The notes under the pieces are model-generated. The model was not told the origin of the DNA. It saw only the letters and a list, made by a program, of their open reading frames with translations, and did not search any database. This document shows positions 8,317 through 17,617 of a stretch of 64,000 bases of DNA, piece by piece. The stretch's first letter is position 1. Every line of letters starts with the position of its first letter. The stretch comes from Paenibacillus xylanexedens (GTDB lineage Bacteria > Bacillota > Bacilli > Paenibacillales > Paenibacillaceae): NCBI RefSeq assembly GCF_017874615.1, contig NZ_JAGIKV010000024.1, forward strand, positions 42,818 through 106,817, given 5' to 3'. A program made the position numbers and the translations under genes.

Positions 8317-8987
8317 AATTGATACCCCATTCCTCGCAACGTCCGAATTTCTCCCGTCTCTGGCGACCAGTGGGAGAGGGCTTGACGTAGTCGTTTAATC
8401 GATAGATCCACAGCACGATCACTGCCATCATAGTCCATCCCCCATACCTGTTCAATAAGATGATCTCTGGTAAATGTACGATTCGGATAATCGGACAGGA
8501 AGAACAGTAACGACAGGTCACGAGGTGTGAGTGCAACCTCTGCACCGTTCAGCAGCACCTGCTTGGCAGCAAGATCAATGACGAGATTTCCAAAAGAACG
8601 CTTCTCTTCGCCACCTGAGGTCCAATGTGGATTACGGCGCAACACTGCATTAACTCTGGCAACCACTTCTTCCGGTACAAAAGGTTTGCTCATATAATCG
8701 TCAGCACCGGCATTTAGTCCGTTGAGACGGTCTGAAATGTCATCCAGTGCAGTTAGCATGATCACGGGACAAGCACTTTTTTCACGAATAATTCGCAGCA
8801 GATCCCATCCGTCCATTCCTGGCAGCATCACATCAAGTAATACAAGGGAAGGCGTTACGGTATCAAAAAGGGTAAGTGCAGTCGGTCCATCTGCTGCATG
8901 ATGAACTTCAAATTCTGCTTTTCTCAGATAAGCAGCCAATACTCGTGCAATAGCTTGCTCATCCTCGACGATAAGTATGGATTTCAA
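8301..8987 (-). CDS. OmpR-family response regulator
   Basis: DNA-binding partner of the kinase at 6850-8316. The receiver domain has the acidic pair EDE (residues 8-10), phospho-acceptor Asp52 in LLDVMLPGMDG, Thr in MLTALDD and Lys in SKPF; a winged-helix domain follows (LTPRDLSLLFFLSDYPNRTFTRDHLIEQVWG to DLSIKRLRQAL). I choose a TTG start at 8987 because AAAGGAG lies 9 bases upstream and the protein then begins with the usual KSILIVEDE; a longer reading frame upstream has no ribosome site and no domain. Length 228 residues is normal. Confidence 0.9.
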   Translation of the reverse strand: MKSILIVEDEQAIARVLAAYLRKAEFEVHHAADGPTALTLFDTVTPSLVLLDVMLPGMDGWDLLRIIREKSACPVIMLTALDDISDRLNGLNAGADDYMSKPFVPEEVVARVNAVLRRNPHWTSGGEEKRSFGNLVIDLAAKQVLLNGAEVALTPRDLSLLFFLSDYPNRTFTRDHLIEQVWGMDYDGSDRAVDLSIKRLRQALSHWSPETGEIRTLRGMGYQFWIAN

Positions 8988-9180
8988 AAAAAGCGTTCTC
9001 CTTTCGCTTTGTAAACTTGTACTGATTTTACATGAGCCAGAGCGTAAAGCCAATCCTGTATTACGGATTTCAAAAAAATATGTGACTTGTCTTATCTTGA
9101 CTTCTTCCTGACACATTCAATTGATATGATTCACTCCAAGAAGCAACCTAAACAATTATGTACTGGAGGAAACATAGAGA

Positions 9181-9896
9181 TGAACAAGAAAGCAAAAGCA
9201 TGGCTTATTACAGGCGTAGCGGCGGTTGCCGTAATCGGTGGCGGTGGTTACTATATCACAAACAGTTACTTGGGGAACAACGTGGAGATTGAGCAGGTGC
9301 TTCCTGCGAGCACAGCGACTTCCACCACAGCTGTAGATAGCACAGGAACGGTTGTAGCCAATGAAACTGCTGGAGCAGAGCAACTGAACGGAGACTGGAG
9401 CATCAGCGAAGGTTCCAAAGTATATTTCTCCGTAACCACATCACAGGAGACCGTTAACTTTGTGGACGAGCAGGTAACAGGGAATTGGACAATTAATGTA
9501 GATGATGCTGCTCAGATGAAGGCAGAAGGACAGATCGAGATGGACGGAATTGATTCCGGGAATGGACAGCGTGATGGTCACGTGAAGCAAGCCGATTTCT
9601 TCGATGTCGCTACATATCCACAAGCTACATTTACAGCGACTTCATTTGAAGGGGTACCTGCGGAATGGCCTGTCGGTCAAACGGTTGATATCAAAATGAA
9701 TGGTACGATTACGGTTAAAGGTATTGAAAAAGAAGTAACTTTTGATGCAAAAGCTGCTTATGAGAATAATGCAGTATTGTTGTCGGCGACATCGATGGTA
9801 ACGTTCGAAGATTTCGGAATGGAAAATCCACACTCCGTTGTGCTCTCGACTGAAAATGATATCCAGGTACAACTTGAATTGAAACTTACTAAATAA
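9181..9896 (+). CDS. YceI-family lipocalin-like protein, membrane anchored
   Basis: Predicted extracytoplasmic beta-barrel protein of the YceI family, which bind polyprenoid or other amphipathic ligands. An N-terminal helix (residues 6-26, LITGVAAVAVIGGGGYYI) anchors it; a Thr/Ser-rich linker follows; the YceI fold runs from about 70 to the end, with the family blocks GNWTINVDDAAQMKAEGQIEMDGI, RDGHVKQADFFDVATYPQATF and GTITVKGIEKEVTFD. CTGGAGGAAA precedes the chosen ATG; a frame extending to 9087 has no ribosome site. It is divergent from the two-component genes; the intergenic segment has repeated CTTGACT-like hexamers and a TATGAT box, consistent with activation by that regulator (inference). 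Confidence 0.88.
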
Positions 9897-9921
9897 GTGT
9901 AACAATGATCATATACCTGAG

Positions 9922-9963
9922 AATCTGTTCTGTTCTGCCTTAGGGTGGACGGACAGATTTTTT
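9922..9963 (+). terminator. rho-independent terminator after the YceI gene
   Basis: AATCTGT / ACAGATT stem extended by G-U pairs, ending in TTTTTTGC. Confidence 0.75.
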
Positions 9964-10074
9964 GCTTTCTTTTGCAAAATAGTGTGATTAATATAACTCA
10001 AATGTAACTGTCACAGGATCATATTGTTAAAATAACTGCTGTTTCCTTTGGATTATGCCGTGTTACCCATCACT

Positions 10075-10088
10075 ATTAAGCGCTTACA
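10075..10088. promoter_or_regulatory. possible CcpA (cre) site before the galactanase gene
   Basis: Read on the minus strand, TGTAAGCGCTTAAT fits 12 of 14 positions of the catabolite-responsive element. It lies 66 bases before the start, where carbon catabolite repression of a polysaccharide-degrading enzyme would be expected. Confidence 0.55.
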
Positions 10089-10153
10089 ATGAGGAGGATT
10101 CATAACATTCATTGATCCATGCACAATCAAACACAAAAAGGGGGAGATCAAGA

Positions 10154-13100
10154 GTGAACAAGAGGTACATAAGCGGGTGTCTGGTATTGCTGATGCTGTT
10201 CTGTGATCTGGGGCTGATGGTTCGTCCAGCGGCTGCAGAAGATGCAAAAGTGAACGTGGCACTTAACAAGGCGGTTTCGGTAAGCACAGAATATTTGGAG
10301 TGGGAGAGTAAAAAGGAGCACTTGGTTGATGGTAAAAGTGACACGCATTGGGCTGCTAAGGCTGGAGTGACAACGGAACAACCACAGTGGGCAATGATTG
10401 ATCTGGGTGAAGACTACAATCTGTCCGGAGCGGAAATAACGTGGAGAGAAAACACGGTTGTGAAATATATGGTAGAAACGTCTGCTGATCAGCAGGTATG
10501 GACCAAAGTTGTTGATCAAAATGAAAATGCCGATTCCAAACAAATCGCTGATCTGACGTTTCAGCAGAAAGATGTGCGATACATCAGATTGAACATCTCC
10601 TTTTACAAGGGTGAGGGAGTTTGGCCGGAAATATTGGAGTTCAAAGTGTGGGGAGAAGCAGAAGGAACTGAACCAGCCAATATTAAAGGATATGATGAGA
10701 TCGAAGTGAGAACGGTGACCAGAAGTGCGCCAATTCTGCCCAACGAGGTAAAGGCACAGTTTCAGAATGAAAAATCGGGAATGGTACCTGTGACTTGGGA
10801 TCATATCGACCCTATGCAATACGCCTCTGCAGGCGAATTTACGGTAACAGGAGTTGTATATGGTGCGCCTCCAGAACCTCAGCTTAAAGCTAAGGTGATC
10901 GTTGAGGGATATCGTGCAGACTATGTTAGAGGTGTTGATATTTCCACGTTGACTGCCATTGAGGACAAAGGCGGCAAATACGTGGACAGCAACGGTACAG
11001 AGCGTGATTTGCTCGATATTCTCAAGGATCGCGGTGTCAATTACGTGCGTCTTCGTCTGTGGAATGATCCACAGAAATCAGGGGGATACAACGACAAGGA
11101 CGATGTCATTCGTTTGGCCGAGCGGGTGAAGAAAAAAGGTATGAAGATCCTGTTGGATTTCCACTACTCGGATGAGTGGGCGCACCCGGGCCAGCAGCTT
11201 CGTCCCAAAGCTTGGGAAGGTCTTTCGCCCGAAGAGCTGAAGCAGGCCGTATACAACTACACGTATGAAGTTGTGCGAGAAATGAAAGCTAAGGGCGCCA
11301 TGCCTGATATGGTGCAGATCGGTAATGAGATCAACAGTGGTGTTCTGAACGGCTTGAGCAGTGACGTGGATTTCGAGCAAAATGTTGCATTGCTAAAAAG
11401 CGGAGTTGATGCTGTACGTGCAGTAGAAGGAGAAATCATCGATAACGCGGATAAGGTGAAGATTATGATCCATCTGGCTGAAGGTGGCAAGGTGGATACG
11501 TTCAAATGGTACTTTAAAGAGTTAAGGGATGGCGGACTGGACTATGACATTATCGGACTATCGTATTACCCGTTCTGGCATGGGACGTTTGCTGATGTAC
11601 AGAAAACGATGAATGAAGTGTCAGTCGAGTTTGGCAAAGATGTCATTATCGCTGAAACGTCCTATCCGTTTTCCTACAAAAACGGGGACGCTCATGGAAA
11701 TATCATCGGATCGGACGAAGCGCTTCATGTAGGGGGAGCAGACTTCCCCGCAACCGTTCAAGGTCAATATGATGCCATCGCTGGCATTATGGACATGATT
11801 GCGAACGTGCCAGGAAATCATGGCGCAGGTTTTTTCTACTGGGAGCCAGCGTGGATTCCGGCGGGAGTAGGCTGGATTGCATCCGAAGGTAATGCATGGG
11901 AGAACCAAGCGATGTTTGACTACGATGAATTTCCGGCCAACGGCGGGCATTCGTATGAAGGCAGAGCGTTATGGTCCCTTGATGTGTACAAACGTGGATT
12001 GGGTCTTCTGCCCGCAGACCGCCAGCAACTTGATGCGGCACTTACACGAGCCGAATCATTGGTACAGACTGATTTTACTCCGGGAAGCTGGGTGACTCTG
12101 GCTCCGGCAATCTCGGCAGCGAAAGATGTATACCAACAGGCATACACGCCGGGCGGGGTAACTCAAGCAGATACAGATGCAGCGACAACAGCATTGGAAC
12201 ATGTGATGCAGCAGATGCAGGTTATCGCCCCGCAGCTTGACGAGCTCAGAGCTAAAATAGCGGAAGCGCGTACGTATCAGCAGCCTGACTGGTCTGCGGC
12301 CACTTGGGCGGTATTGACCAAAGCGCTGGAAGGCGCTGAGCAGGTCTTGAATGATCCAAGAGCAACACAGACGGATGCGAACACAGCGGTTAAACGTTTG
12401 CATGATGCCATTCAAGGTCTATCCAATGTGGACAAAACACAACTGCACCAGTACATTCAACAAATGCAGCAGCAGACTAAATCTTCCTATACACGCCGGA
12501 GCTGGTCTGTATTGGAACAGTCTTTGCAGGCAGCGATTCAGGTCCGAGATAACAATGGTGTTGTTCAGTCTGAGGTGAATTCAGCACTGAATACGTTGAA
12601 ACAAGCCTTTACTAGTCTGGTCTCTCTGGAGGCTTTAACAACGGGAAAAACGGCAACGGCTTCAAGTAGTGCAGGGACAGGAGGCAATCAAGCCAACTCT
12701 CCTGAAGGTGCAATTGACAACAATCCGAACACTTCATGGGGAACAGACCAGAGTAAGGATAGCCGGTGGCAAGTGGATTTGGGTCAGGTTGCTAACCTCC
12801 GCAAAATCGAAATGTCGATGTGGAGTGGCGGCATCAAATATACGATCGAAGTGTCCAACGATAACAAAAATTTTATGAAAGTAGTGGACACTACAAGTGA
12901 TGTTGTTGTATCGACCGCACCTAGCCATGTACTTCCAGAAGGCACGGAGGGACGTTACATTCGGGTAACGATTAAAACAGGTCCCACATGGGTAGGATTC
13001 ATGGAATTTGAAGCATACGGTACGTTCCCAGCAGACAAATCGGCACTGCAAACTACTGTAGATACCGCTGAGAAATTAAAACAAACCGAATACACGACAT

Positions 13101-14530
13101 CAAGCTGGAATGTATTCAGTAAGGCGCTCTCTGAAGCGAAGGCATTCATTCTGGATGTTGAATCTTCAATGCAAGATGTGAAAAATGCGGATCGTGCGTT
13201 ACAAGATGCTGTGAGTAAGCTTGTACGTCAAGATGTAACACCTGGCCCTGGCCAGCCATCACAACCAAGTGTACCATCACAACCTTCCAATCCGGGAACA
13301 GCTCCTTCAACGGGGAATCCGGCTGTAACACCACCGGTTGAACCTGGTAATCCGCCAGTTAAGGGTCTAATAACGGTAAAAGGAACAGCAACCGGGGATG
13401 ACAAGTATTCGATTCGTCCAGATGTATCCCTATTAACTCAGGCACTGCAATCCATGGATGCAGGAAATCGTACGTTGAAGCTGCTTGCAGATGTACCCGA
13501 CACAGCCAAGACAGTCACATTCCAGTTGGCTGCAAGTCAGCTGGCAGCATGGATTCGTTCCGAGGAAGTAAAATCTCTGGATGTAGTTGTAGGACAGACT
13601 ACCGTTCGTGTTCCTCTGAGATCACTCCCGCTAACCATTTCGGAGACTGCGGGAACGTTCGACATCGTAGTAGCAAAAGGATCGACAGATACATTGTCCA
13701 CATCGCAAAAAGCAGCGATCGGTAATCATGCTATTGTCGATGTGAATCTGTTAATGAACAATAAGCCATTGCAATGGACAAACAGAGCGGTTGAAGTTGC
13801 CCTATCCAATGTAGAGCAACCTAAAAAGAATGATGTAGTTATGGTTGTACATTCCATATCCACAAGTGGAGAAATGAAACCTGTTACGTATTCCAAGTAC
13901 GATGACAAGACCAAAACGATGACGTTCAAACCGCTGGAATCCAGCAGTTATGTCATTGCAGAAGTTGAAGTGCCATTAAATGATCTGCAAAATTACAATT
14001 GGGCTCTCCAAGAGGTGCAGAACCTATATGGTAAAGGGATTATTACGGGGATGAGCGCAACTCGTTTTGCCCCACAAGGTGAACTGACCAGAGCACAATT
14101 TTTGCAAATGATTATTAAAGGTATTGGTGATACACGCCAGCCGGATCCATCTATTTCGGTCCCAACAGATGTGAAGGAAGGGCAGTGGTATGCCGATTCA
14201 GTACGACTTGGAATTGAAATGAACATTATTCAAGGCCGAGCAGATGGAAGCTTTGGAGCGAATGAACGTATTTCACGAGAAGATATGGCCGTTATGCTGA
14301 ACAGAGCACTGAAGGTTGTGCAGCGTGAGGATGCGACCAATTCTGCACAAGGAAATATGGTGTTTGTAGACAATGCTGAGATCGCCGGATATGCAAAAGA
14401 AGCTGTAGCCTCGATGCAACAACTTGGACTGCTAAATGGCATGCCTGATGGCACGTTTGCTCCGAAAGAAACAGCGAACCGTGCACAGGGAGCTGTTGCA
14501 GTCGCCAGACTGATGGAACATCTGTATTAG
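10154..14530 (+). CDS. SLH-anchored GH53 endo-beta-1,4-galactanase, multidomain
   Basis: Secreted, cell-wall-attached enzyme predicted to cut beta-1,4-galactan of pectin. Order: signal peptide (1-28), F5/8 type C carbohydrate-binding domain (33-166), Ig-like Big_4 domain (176-251), GH53 catalytic domain (257-610), three FIVAR helical repeats (618-823), second F5/8 type C domain (827-956), fourth FIVAR repeat (960-1026), Pro/Ser linker (1028-1069), beta-rich module (about 1080-1270), and SLH repeats (1276-1458). Presumed acid/base is Glu392 in QIGNEINSG, nucleophile Glu501 in IIAETSYPF. I choose the GTG start because GGGGGAGA lies 6 bases upstream and it leads straight into the signal peptide. 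Three SLH repeats indicate binding to pyruvylated wall polymer. No galactanase-linked transporter is adjacent. Confidence 0.93.
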   Translation: MNKRYISGCLVLLMLFCDLGLMVRPAAAEDAKVNVALNKAVSVSTEYLEWESKKEHLVDGKSDTHWAAKAGVTTEQPQWAMIDLGEDYNLSGAEITWRENTVVKYMVETSADQQVWTKVVDQNENADSKQIADLTFQQKDVRYIRLNISFYKGEGVWPEILEFKVWGEAEGTEPANIKGYDEIEVRTVTRSAPILPNEVKAQFQNEKSGMVPVTWDHIDPMQYASAGEFTVTGVVYGAPPEPQLKAKVIVEGYRADYVRGVDISTLTAIEDKGGKYVDSNGTERDLLDILKDRGVNYVRLRLWNDPQKSGGYNDKDDVIRLAERVKKKGMKILLDFHYSDEWAHPGQQLRPKAWEGLSPEELKQAVYNYTYEVVREMKAKGAMPDMVQIGNEINSGVLNGLSSDVDFEQNVALLKSGVDAVRAVEGEIIDNADKVKIMIHLAEGGKVDTFKWYFKELRDGGLDYDIIGLSYYPFWHGTFADVQKTMNEVSVEFGKDVIIAETSYPFSYKNGDAHGNIIGSDEALHVGGADFPATVQGQYDAIAGIMDMIANVPGNHGAGFFYWEPAWIPAGVGWIASEGNAWENQAMFDYDEFPANGGHSYEGRALWSLDVYKRGLGLLPADRQQLDAALTRAESLVQTDFTPGSWVTLAPAISAAKDVYQQAYTPGGVTQADTDAATTALEHVMQQMQVIAPQLDELRAKIAEARTYQQPDWSAATWAVLTKALEGAEQVLNDPRATQTDANTAVKRLHDAIQGLSNVDKTQLHQYIQQMQQQTKSSYTRRSWSVLEQSLQAAIQVRDNNGVVQSEVNSALNTLKQAFTSLVSLEALTTGKTATASSSAGTGGNQANSPEGAIDNNPNTSWGTDQSKDSRWQVDLGQVANLRKIEMSMWSGGIKYTIEVSNDNKNFMKVVDTTSDVVVSTAPSHVLPEGTEGRYIRVTIKTGPTWVGFMEFEAYGTFPADKSALQTTVDTAEKLKQTEYTTSSWNVFSKALSEAKAFILDVESSMQDVKNADRALQDAVSKLVRQDVTPGPGQPSQPSVPSQPSNPGTAPSTGNPAVTPPVEPGNPPVKGLITVKGTATGDDKYSIRPDVSLLTQALQSMDAGNRTLKLLADVPDTAKTVTFQLAASQLAAWIRSEEVKSLDVVVGQTTVRVPLRSLPLTISETAGTFDIVVAKGSTDTLSTSQKAAIGNHAIVDVNLLMNNKPLQWTNRAVEVALSNVEQPKKNDVVMVVHSISTSGEMKPVTYSKYDDKTKTMTFKPLESSSYVIAEVEVPLNDLQNYNWALQEVQNLYGKGIITGMSATRFAPQGELTRAQFLQMIIKGIGDTRQPDPSISVPTDVKEGQWYADSVRLGIEMNIIQGRADGSFGANERISREDMAVMLNRALKVVQREDATNSAQGNMVFVDNAEIAGYAKEAVASMQQLGLLNGMPDGTFAPKETANRAQGAVAVARLMEHLY

Positions 14531-14547
14531 AAAATAACAAAGCAGGT

Positions 14548-14587
14548 AAAGAGATCGGATCATATGATTCGGTCTCTTTATTTTTTG
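14548..14587 (+). terminator. terminator of the galactanase gene
   Basis: AAAGAGATCGGA / TTCGGTCTCTTT stem with TTATTTTTT tail. Confidence 0.85.
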
Positions 14588-14650
14588 CGGAAAAAATGAG
14601 GTTCAGACTTCATCCCCCTCTCTAAATAGGCATATAAACATTTTGTTAAT

Positions 14651-14705
14651 GTCGTATTGACAATATCGAATTCATTTGTTATCATTTCGATAATATCAAA
14701 ACGAC
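14651..14705. promoter_or_regulatory. SPFH operon promoter flanked by a long inverted repeat
   Basis: The -35 TTGACA (14657-14662) and -10 TATCAT (14680-14685) are 17 bp apart. Two 20-base arms, 14651-14670 and 14686-14705, are inverted copies (17 of 20 match), placing one arm on the -35 and one just past the -10. The octamer GACAATAT also recurs at 14659 and 14703. This looks like a repressor operator for a dimeric or tetrameric regulator; no repressor gene is adjacent. Confidence 0.75.
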
Positions 14706-14730
14706 AATATTAAGAAATGGGGAATGAGCT

Positions 14731-15774
14731 ATGTTTGGATTCCGATTTGCGAAATTTCAACCCAGTGAGTATGTCATGAAAGTGAAAAATGGTGAGGTAC
14801 AACGTCAAGGAGTTGGATTGTCCTTCTATTATTATGAGCCGACCACATCGGTAGTGGTTCTACCCGTGTCCTCGGTGGATGTACCATTCATGTTCGAAGA
14901 GATTACAGCAGACTATCAGACGGTTACTGTGCAGGGGCAATTAAGCTATCGCATTGTGGATTATTTGAAAATAACCCAGAGCCTGAATTACACGTATAAT
15001 TTGCGCAAGAATCGGTATATCTCCGACGACCCCGGTAAACTGGACCAACGGGTGATCACCACAGCGAAAGTACTTACCAAGAAACATCTGGAGCAAATGC
15101 CGCTGAAAGAAGCTATTCAATCCAGTGAACGTTTGGCAAGCAGCATGAAACGCGAGGTTGTACAAAGTGAAGAGTTGGAGAAATTGGGCGTTGAGTTGAT
15201 GAGTCTATCGATTCTTGCCATTCTGCCTAATAAAGAGACGATGCGTGCATTGGAAGCACAAGCGCGGGAAGAGATTTTGCGTCAGGCAGATGAAGCGCTC
15301 TATGTACGTCGCAATGCCTCCATTGAACAGGAAAGACGAGTGAAAGAGAACGAACTGAACACCGAAATTGCCGTAGAGACGAAGAAACAGCAGATTCGTG
15401 AGACCCAATTGCAGACAGAACGCTCGGTGAAACAGAAACAAAACGAGATGGAGCAGGAGCAGCTTCAGTTCAATACAGCGATGGAGGAACGGAAGCAGCA
15501 ACTGATTGAGTTAACTATTGCTAATCACAATGCCGAAGCAGATGCCAAAGCCTATGAGATTGCTGCCGTAATGAATTCATTGCAAAATGTACAGCCGAAT
15601 ATACTGCAAGCAATGGCGAATATGGGCATGAATTCTGATAAGCTGATCGCACTAGCGTTCCAGGAACTGGCTGAAAATGCGGGCAAGATTGGGCAACTTA
15701 ATATCTCGCCGGATCTGTTACAGGGATTGATGTCTCCTGCGCCGGGCAGAGATCAGGGAGGTCAAGCGAGATGA
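14731..15774 (+). CDS. SPFH (band 7) domain protein
   Basis: Predicted membrane-scaffold protein of the stomatin/prohibitin/flotillin superfamily. The SPFH fold occupies about residues 15-180 (VKNGEVQRQGVGLSFYYYEPTTSVVVLP to LGVELMSLSILAILPNKET), followed by a long charged coiled coil (about 180-270, Glu/Gln/Arg rich) and a short C-terminal helical tail. No clear membrane helix is present; the hydrophobic N-terminal part may sit on the membrane or the protein may be soluble. AATGGGGAATGAG precedes the ATG. The stop overlaps the next start (ATGA), so it is tightly coupled to the NAD-kinase-like gene. Role unknown. Confidence 0.85.
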   Translation: MFGFRFAKFQPSEYVMKVKNGEVQRQGVGLSFYYYEPTTSVVVLPVSSVDVPFMFEEITADYQTVTVQGQLSYRIVDYLKITQSLNYTYNLRKNRYISDDPGKLDQRVITTAKVLTKKHLEQMPLKEAIQSSERLASSMKREVVQSEELEKLGVELMSLSILAILPNKETMRALEAQAREEILRQADEALYVRRNASIEQERRVKENELNTEIAVETKKQQIRETQLQTERSVKQKQNEMEQEQLQFNTAMEERKQQLIELTIANHNAEADAKAYEIAAVMNSLQNVQPNILQAMANMGMNSDKLIALAFQELAENAGKIGQLNISPDLLQGLMSPAPGRDQGGQAR

Positions 15775-16820
15775 GATTAGGAAGAAGAGAGCAAGCAGAG
15801 CAGGCAGGGAAATCTGTACGTCAGCAGCCTGCGGCGGATGATCGAATGAGCGAACACAAGCTGATTCTGGTGAAGCGCCGGACCCGACTAGAGGAACTGG
15901 TGGTTCGATATAACACGGTGCAGCAAGCTCAGTTCTATATTGAACGTCTGGGCGCAGACTTCAGTGATTATATGGAGGAAGACCGTCGTTATCGACTATC
16001 TGTGCAGCAGGCACAGCAGCAACTGGGTCAATTGGGACGGGTTCAGACGATTGATCGAGAACATGTGCCCAATTTTATCTTTGGAGAGCAGGATATCGTG
16101 GTCGTGGTTGGACAGGATGGGCTTGTAGCCAACACCCTCAAATACGTAACCGAGCAGCCACTCATCGGTGTGAACCCGGACCCGATGCGTTGGGACGGGG
16201 TGTTATTACCTTTTACCGTGGAGGATCTCAGCTTCATTGTTCCTGATGTCATTCGAAAGCAACGAACCTTGAAAGAAGTCACTCTCGCCAAAGTTGAACT
16301 CAATGATGGACAGTATCTATATGGTGTGAACGATCTGTTCATTGGTCGAAAGACACATGTATCGGCTCGTTATGGAGTGCGTTTAGGTTCATCCGCAGAA
16401 CAACAATCCTCTAGTGGCATTATTGTATCCACAGGCATGGGTTCGACAGGCTGGTTAAAAAGTGTGCTGGCCGGAGCCACTGGAATTGTAGGGTCCGCTG
16501 CATGGCAGAACCTGAACTCTGAAGGTGAGGTTGCTACAGCATCGGCATCCATTCATGGAAGCAGACAGGAGCAGAATCATTTTAACTGGGATGCGCCTTA
16601 CTTATATTTTTCAGTACGTGAACCGTTCCCGAGCCGGACGACTGCGGCCAATCTGGTGTTTGGACAGATTCATTCGAAGCAACCATTGCATATTGTATCC
16701 CAGATGCCGGAGGACGGTGTTATTTTCAGCGATGGGGTCGAGCAGGATTTTCTTGAGTTTAATTCAGGGGTGGAAGCTATCATTGGGTTGGCAGAGAAGA
16801 GGGGGCGTCTCGTGGTCTAA
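15771..16820 (+). CDS. NAD-kinase-like protein
   Basis: Fold relative of NAD kinases, function unproven. Visible motifs: VVVVGQDGLVAN near residue 110, in the place of the NAD-kinase GGDG loop (the second Gly is Gln); NDLFIGRKTHVSARY near 185, like the conserved N-E/D segment; SSGIIVSTGMGSTGWLKS near 213, like the kinase's TPTGSTAY loop; and a C-terminal FNSGVEAIIGLAEKRGRLVV. The N-terminal 100 residues are helical and basic and not typical of NAD kinases. The ATG overlaps the SPFH stop; an internal ATG at residue 26 (MSEHKLIL) is a possible alternative start. The changed glycine loop leaves catalysis uncertain: it may phosphorylate another nucleotide or sugar, or only bind one. Confidence 0.75.
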   Translation: MRLGRREQAEQAGKSVRQQPAADDRMSEHKLILVKRRTRLEELVVRYNTVQQAQFYIERLGADFSDYMEEDRRYRLSVQQAQQQLGQLGRVQTIDREHVPNFIFGEQDIVVVVGQDGLVANTLKYVTEQPLIGVNPDPMRWDGVLLPFTVEDLSFIVPDVIRKQRTLKEVTLAKVELNDGQYLYGVNDLFIGRKTHVSARYGVRLGSSAEQQSSSGIIVSTGMGSTGWLKSVLAGATGIVGSAAWQNLNSEGEVATASASIHGSRQEQNHFNWDAPYLYFSVREPFPSRTTAANLVFGQIHSKQPLHIVSQMPEDGVIFSDGVEQDFLEFNSGVEAIIGLAEKRGRLVV

Positions 16821-16903
16821 ACCTTTATTTTCAAGCCGTTTCCGACTAGAATGGGTAACTAGATGTGATACACTGACGTCAGGAAACGGAAAGAGGGTTA
16901 ACG

Positions 16904-17617
16904 ATGCAGTCGATATTGTTGGTTGAAGATGATGCCAAGTTAGCAGGATTGCTGGCGGCTTATCTGACCCGAAATGGATTTCAGGTACAGGTCACAGGTG
17001 ATTTTCGTCATGTACTGGATGAATTTGTGGAAGTGAAGCCGGACCTTGTGCTGATGGATGTGAATTTGCCTCAATATGATGGATACTACTGGTGCAGGCA
17101 GATACGCACACATTCCATATGTCCCATTTTATTCATATCAGCTCGGGATAGTGGTATGGATCAGATTATGGCGTTGGAACATGGAGCGGATGATTATATT
17201 ACAAAACCTTTTCAATATGAAGTCGTTCTTGCCAAAGTCCGTAGTCAGCTGCGCAGAGCCTATGGTTCTTACGCTGCTGTTCAACAGGAAGTGAAGGTGA
17301 AGAATGGTCCCATGATCCTTTATCCTGAGCGATTTGTATTGGAATATGATGAGCGTTCTACTGAGCTAACACAGAAGGAAGCGATACTGGTGGAAGCGCT
17401 GATGGCGAAGGAAGGGCGAGTTGTCAGCCGAGAAAAATTGTTAGAACAGATGTGGGAAGATCAGCATTTTATTGATGATAATACGTTGAATGTCTATATT
17501 ACACGTGTTCGCCGGAAGTTGAAGGAGCTGGGTGCAGAAGAGATTTTGGAGACGGTTCGCGGAGCGGGTTATCGTGTGTTGGATCTGGATTCGTCCTCAC
17601 AGGGGAAAGGGAAATGA
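16904..17617 (+). CDS. BceR-like response regulator
   Basis: OmpR-family regulator of a peptide-antibiotic sensing module. Receiver: EDD (8-10), phospho-acceptor Asp52 in LMDVNLPQYDG, ISARD, and TKPF. The DNA-binding domain (about 130-228) has VVSREKLLEQMWEDQHFIDDNTLNVYITRVRRKL, characteristic of the BceR/YvcP/YxdJ group. It overlaps the kinase gene by 4 bases (ATGA) and lies upstream of a BceAB-type transporter, which it presumably activates through the repeats at 18686-18715. AAAGAGGG is the ribosome site. Confidence 0.9.
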   Translation: MQSILLVEDDAKLAGLLAAYLTRNGFQVQVTGDFRHVLDEFVEVKPDLVLMDVNLPQYDGYYWCRQIRTHSICPILFISARDSGMDQIMALEHGADDYITKPFQYEVVLAKVRSQLRRAYGSYAAVQQEVKVKNGPMILYPERFVLEYDERSTELTQKEAILVEALMAKEGRVVSREKLLEQMWEDQHFIDDNTLNVYITRVRRKLKELGAEEILETVRGAGYRVLDLDSSSQGKGK

